Shown here: positions 61,399 to 64,000 of the stretch, in pieces
Numbering within the stretch: position 1 is the stretch's first letter
Layout: every line of letters starts with the position of its first letter
Assembly (NCBI RefSeq): GCF_001905655.1
Contig: NZ_JMHT01000057.1
Coordinates: forward strand, 62,001 to 126,000
Direction of reading: 5' to 3'
DNA: 64,000 nucleotides
Source: Mycobacterium sp. ST-F2
Lineage (GTDB): Bacteria; Actinomycetota; Actinomycetes; Mycobacteriales; Mycobacteriaceae
The notes under the pieces: model-generated
The model's input: the letters and a program-made list of their open reading frames with translations, nothing else
Database searches by the model: none
What the model was told of the DNA's origin: nothing
Made by a program: the position numbers and the translations under genes

Positions 61399-61449
61399 GC
61401 CTTCAATGTTACATATTTACGACAGTCGCACAAGAACTGTATATAGCCG

Positions 61450-62862
61450 CTAGTGGCGCGTTACGACCTCGGTGGCGCGATCACCGCGGTGCACGAAGTA
61501 CCCCAGCGTCACGATGACGAACCAGATGGCACCCACCAGGATCGCGGTCCGTCCGTCGTCGGTGAGGAACAGCAGCACGACCACCAGCGCCAGGAAGCCG
61601 AGCGCCAGGAACGTCGTGACAGGCGCCCCGGGCAGTCGGTAATCCGATGCCGGCAACACGCCCTCGGCGACCCGCCGGCGATAGATCAGGTGCGACACCA
61701 GGATCGAGCCCCACACGAAGATGATGCCGATGGTCGACACCGAGGTGATGTACGCGAACGCCTTGTCCGGCGACAGGTAATTCACCAGGACGCCGACGCC
61801 CATGGTCAGGACCGAGAAGCAGATGGCGAGCATCGGCACGTGCCGGCTGCTCAGCGCCTGCAGGCCGGCGGGTGCATCACCGCGCTGGGCCAGGCTGCGC
61901 ACCATGCGGCCCGTCGAATAGATCCCCGAGTTGCATGACGACAGCGCCGCCGTCAGCAGGATGAAGTTCACGATGCCCGCGGCCGCCGGAATGTTGAGGT
62001 ACTGGAACACCGCGACGAACGGGCTCTGCCCGGCGTGGTAATTCCGCCAGCCCTGCACCGACAGGATCACGATCAGCGCGCCGACGTAGAACAGGCCGAT
62101 GCGGAAGGGCAGCGTGTTGATGGCCTTGCGCAGCGTCACCTTCGGGTTCTCGGCCTCACCCGCGGTGACACCGACCAGCTCGACACCGACGTAGGCGAAC
62201 ACCACGATCTGCAGGCTCAGCAACGCCGAGCTGAAGCCCGTCGGGAAGAAGCCGCCGTCGTTCCACAGGTTCGTCACGCTCGGACCGGTGGCCGGGCCGA
62301 ATCCGGCGATCGGCAACAGGACCCCGATGCCGATGAGGATCATGCCGATGATCGCGGTGACCTTGATCATCGAGAACCAGAACTCGGCCTCACCGAAGAT
62401 CTTCACCGAGATCAGGTTCGCCACGAACAGCACCAACAGGACGACCAGCGCCGTCACCCACTGCGGGATGTCGTGCCCCCACGGCCAGTACTGCACGTAC
62501 TTACCGGCGACGGTGATCTCGGCCATGCAGGTCGTCGCCCACACCGCCCAGTACGTCCAGCCGTTCGCGAACCCGGCGAACCGGCCCATGAACTCCTCGG
62601 CGTACTCCGAGATGCTGCCCGACACCGGGCGGTACACCAGCAACTCACCGAGCGCCCGCATGATGACGAACACCGCGAGACCGGCCAGCAGGTAGGCCAG
62701 GATCAGCGCCGGGCCGGCCTTCTCGATGGCCCCGCCCGCGCCGTAGAACAGGCCGGTTCCGATGGCCCCGCCGATCGCGATCATCTGCACGGTGCGCGCA
62801 GACAGGCCACGTTCATATCCGGCGTCGGGGGTCTCTGCTACCTCAGTGTTGGCGTCTTGCAC
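61450..62862 (-). CDS. Amino-acid permease, APC superfamily
   Basis: 470 residues and about 12 helices. The amino-acid transporter signature RTVQMIAIGGAIGTGLFYGAG opens helix 1, and GELLVYRPVSGSISEYAEEFMG follows helix 2. This family includes AnsP, CycA, GabP and RocE; the substrate cannot be fixed here. In M. tuberculosis the corresponding slot next to the endonuclease IV gene holds lpqP, so this gene is an insertion or replacement. Confidence 0.9.
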   Translation of the reverse strand: MQDANTEVAETPDAGYERGLSARTVQMIAIGGAIGTGLFYGAGGAIEKAGPALILAYLLAGLAVFVIMRALGELLVYRPVSGSISEYAEEFMGRFAGFANGWTYWAVWATTCMAEITVAGKYVQYWPWGHDIPQWVTALVVLLVLFVANLISVKIFGEAEFWFSMIKVTAIIGMILIGIGVLLPIAGFGPATGPSVTNLWNDGGFFPTGFSSALLSLQIVVFAYVGVELVGVTAGEAENPKVTLRKAINTLPFRIGLFYVGALIVILSVQGWRNYHAGQSPFVAVFQYLNIPAAAGIVNFILLTAALSSCNSGIYSTGRMVRSLAQRGDAPAGLQALSSRHVPMLAICFSVLTMGVGVLVNYLSPDKAFAYITSVSTIGIIFVWGSILVSHLIYRRRVAEGVLPASDYRLPGAPVTTFLALGFLALVVVLLFLTDDGRTAILVGAIWFVIVTLGYFVHRGDRATEVVTRH

Positions 62863-62893
62863 CCGAAGGGTCTACCACAATTGACTGTGCGGA

Positions 62894-63643
62894 CTAAACG
62901 TTCTCGCGGAGGAACGCGATGTCGTCTTTGCGTCCGTCCTCGGACGTCTCGCAGATGACCGGGGCGTCCGCAGCGCGCACCACGGCAGCCAGCAACTGCG
63001 GGTCGATTTGCCCCATGCCGAAGTTGGCGTGCCGGTCGGCCCCGGAGCCGGCGGCATCACGGGAGTCGTTGCAGTGCACCAGATCAATGCGGCCCGTGAT
63101 GGTCTTGATGCGCTCGACGGCGTCGACCAGCGCCTCCCCCGCCGCCCAGGCGTGGCACGTGTCCAGGCAGAACCCGATGCCCTTGTCCCCGATGCGGTCC
63201 CACAGCCGGGCGATGGTGTCGAAGTGCCGAGCCATGGCGTGATCGCCGCCCGCGGTGTTCTCCAGGTAGACGGGCACGTCGGTCTTGAGCGCGTCGAGCG
63301 CCTTCACCCACCGCTCGAAGCCGGCGTCCATGTCGTTGTCATCGGCGTGCCCGCCGTGCACGATCACGGCCGTCGCGCCGATCGCGCTCGCGGCGTCGCA
63401 GGTGTCCTGCAAAATCTTGCGCGACGGGATGCGCACCTTGTTGTTGGCCGACGCGACATTGATCAGGTACGGCGCGTGCACATAGAGAGGTACAGCGGAC
63501 GCACGTAGCGTCTCGGCGTCCTCGCGGGGCGCGGGCTTCTTCCAGCTCTGCGGGTTGCCCAGGAAGAACTGCACCACATCGGCGCCGTCGGCAGCGGCCG
63601 CGGCCAGAGGATCGGTGTTGTCGACGTGCGAACCAATCAGCAT
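62894..63643 (-). CDS. nfo: Endonuclease IV (AP endonuclease)
   Basis: 249 residues of the TIM-barrel AP endonuclease 2 family. Metal ligands are visible in YVHAPYLINVAS, VIVHGGH, YLENTAGG, GFCLDTCHAWAAG and DLVHCNDSRDAAGSGADRHANFG in segments. It incises DNA at abasic sites in base-excision repair. It starts with ATG 63643, matching the Rv0670 (end) position and length class. Confidence 0.93.
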   Translation of the reverse strand: MLIGSHVDNTDPLAAAAADGADVVQFFLGNPQSWKKPAPREDAETLRASAVPLYVHAPYLINVASANNKVRIPSRKILQDTCDAASAIGATAVIVHGGHADDNDMDAGFERWVKALDALKTDVPVYLENTAGGDHAMARHFDTIARLWDRIGDKGIGFCLDTCHAWAAGEALVDAVERIKTITGRIDLVHCNDSRDAAGSGADRHANFGMGQIDPQLLAAVVRAADAPVICETSEDGRKDDIAFLRENV

Positions 63644-63662
63644 GTGTCCCAGCCTACTTCGG

Positions 63663-64000
63663 TCAGCGTGGAAGCTTGGCGACCATTGCGTTCAGGATCG
63701 TCGCATCTTCACCGCTGAGGCTCGGCGCGCAGACGACGTTGTCGAAGACGACGTTGTTCCTGGCGGCCAGGGTTCGTACGCACTGGTAGTTGCCCCCGAT
63801 GGTGATGGGCAAGGTCAGCGTGTCGGCGGTGGCCTGCAGCGCGTTGTTGTGCTGGGCCGCGGTGCCATCGACCGTCTTGATCGTGACGTCCGAGTTGGCG
63901 CATTGCTGCCACACCGGCAGCTGGGCGGCGATCAGGGCACGCGCCGCGGCCGGATCCGGAAAGGTCACCGCACCCGGATAGACCTGGACCAGCGGCTGCT
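63663..64000 (-). CDS. PknH-type sensor-domain protein, N-terminus cut by window edge
   Basis: 112 residues visible, still open at base 64000. The segment AAQLPVWQQCANSDVTIKTVDG with cysteines also in YQCVRTL and VVCAPSL resembles the extracellular disulfide-containing sensor domain of PknH and of lipoproteins such as LppH/LpqQ. Whether a kinase or lipoprotein part precedes it lies outside the window. Confidence 0.7.
   Translation of the reverse strand, partial: QPLVQVYPGAVTFPDPAAARALIAAQLPVWQQCANSDVTIKTVDGTAAQHNNALQATADTLTLPITIGGNYQCVRTLAARNNVVFDNVVCAPSLSGEDATILNAMVAKLPR

Noticed and set aside
61399..61449. TA-rich sequence upstream of fadE8 as a regulator site (GTTACATATTTAC)
   Set aside because: The symmetry is weak and no partner gene or second copy supports it.

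Overview
The window comes from a high-GC actinobacterium, almost certainly a non-tuberculous Mycobacterium (Mycolicibacterium type). Supporting evidence: the mycobacterial order of the S10, spc and str ribosomal clusters, four-cysteine S14, a complete mycofactocin locus mftA-G with mftR, SigK/RskA, LpqN-type and DUF3060 secreted proteins, and several probable leaderless promoters. Gene order largely mirrors the M. tuberculosis Rv0670-Rv0724 interval in reverse, compared from memory, with insertions and losses. No tRNA, rRNA, CRISPR array, prophage or intact insertion sequence was seen.

Region 1 (1-22.2 kb, mostly minus strand): a truncated MHS-family transporter, sppA, a plus-strand serine beta-lactamase-like esterase, then the spc genes rplO-rpmD-rpsE-rplR-rplF-rpsH, and after a 0.6 kb hairpin-rich gap rpsZ-rplE-rplX-rplN. 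A non-ribosomal block (9.4-16.8 kb) separates this from rpsQ-rpmC-rplP-rpsC-rplV-rpsS-rplB-rplW-rplD-rplC-rpsJ. The block carries a YeiH-type putative sulfate exporter with a 41-residue one-helix partner, an SMR pseudogene, an LpqN-like lipoprotein, arylsulfatase atsA, and dipZ-sigK-rskA with a SigK-like promoter at the dipZ start codon.

Region 2 (22.2-29.3 kb): an array of four 59-bp palindromic repeats, a DUF4442 protein, an NTF2-like protein, a carboxylesterase divergent from a P450 across a perfect 18-bp palindrome, and a TetR/DHA2 efflux pair.

Region 3 (29.3-45.8 kb): the mycofactocin locus. MftA precursor, MftB chaperone, MftC radical SAM, MftE peptidase, MftD dehydrogenase, MftF glycosyltransferase and MftG GMC oxidoreductase make and use the redox cofactor. 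MftR sits divergently across a palindrome. Next come a sigma factor-VOC operon bounded by two near-identical 55-bp hairpins, a ferredoxin reductase, an Lrp-ddaH-rocD arginine/ornithine catabolic unit, a mycofactocin-type SDR with a KstR-like box, a SHOCT protein and a PP2C phosphatase.

Region 4 (46-64 kb): the str operon rpsL-rpsG-fusA-tuf, then a little-known cluster of proline-rich membrane proteins with a divergent SecD-like protein, a TetR regulator, two DUF3060 secreted proteins, the fatty-acid operon fadE8-echA4-paaX-type regulator-echA5, an amino-acid permease, endonuclease IV and an edge-truncated sensor-domain protein.
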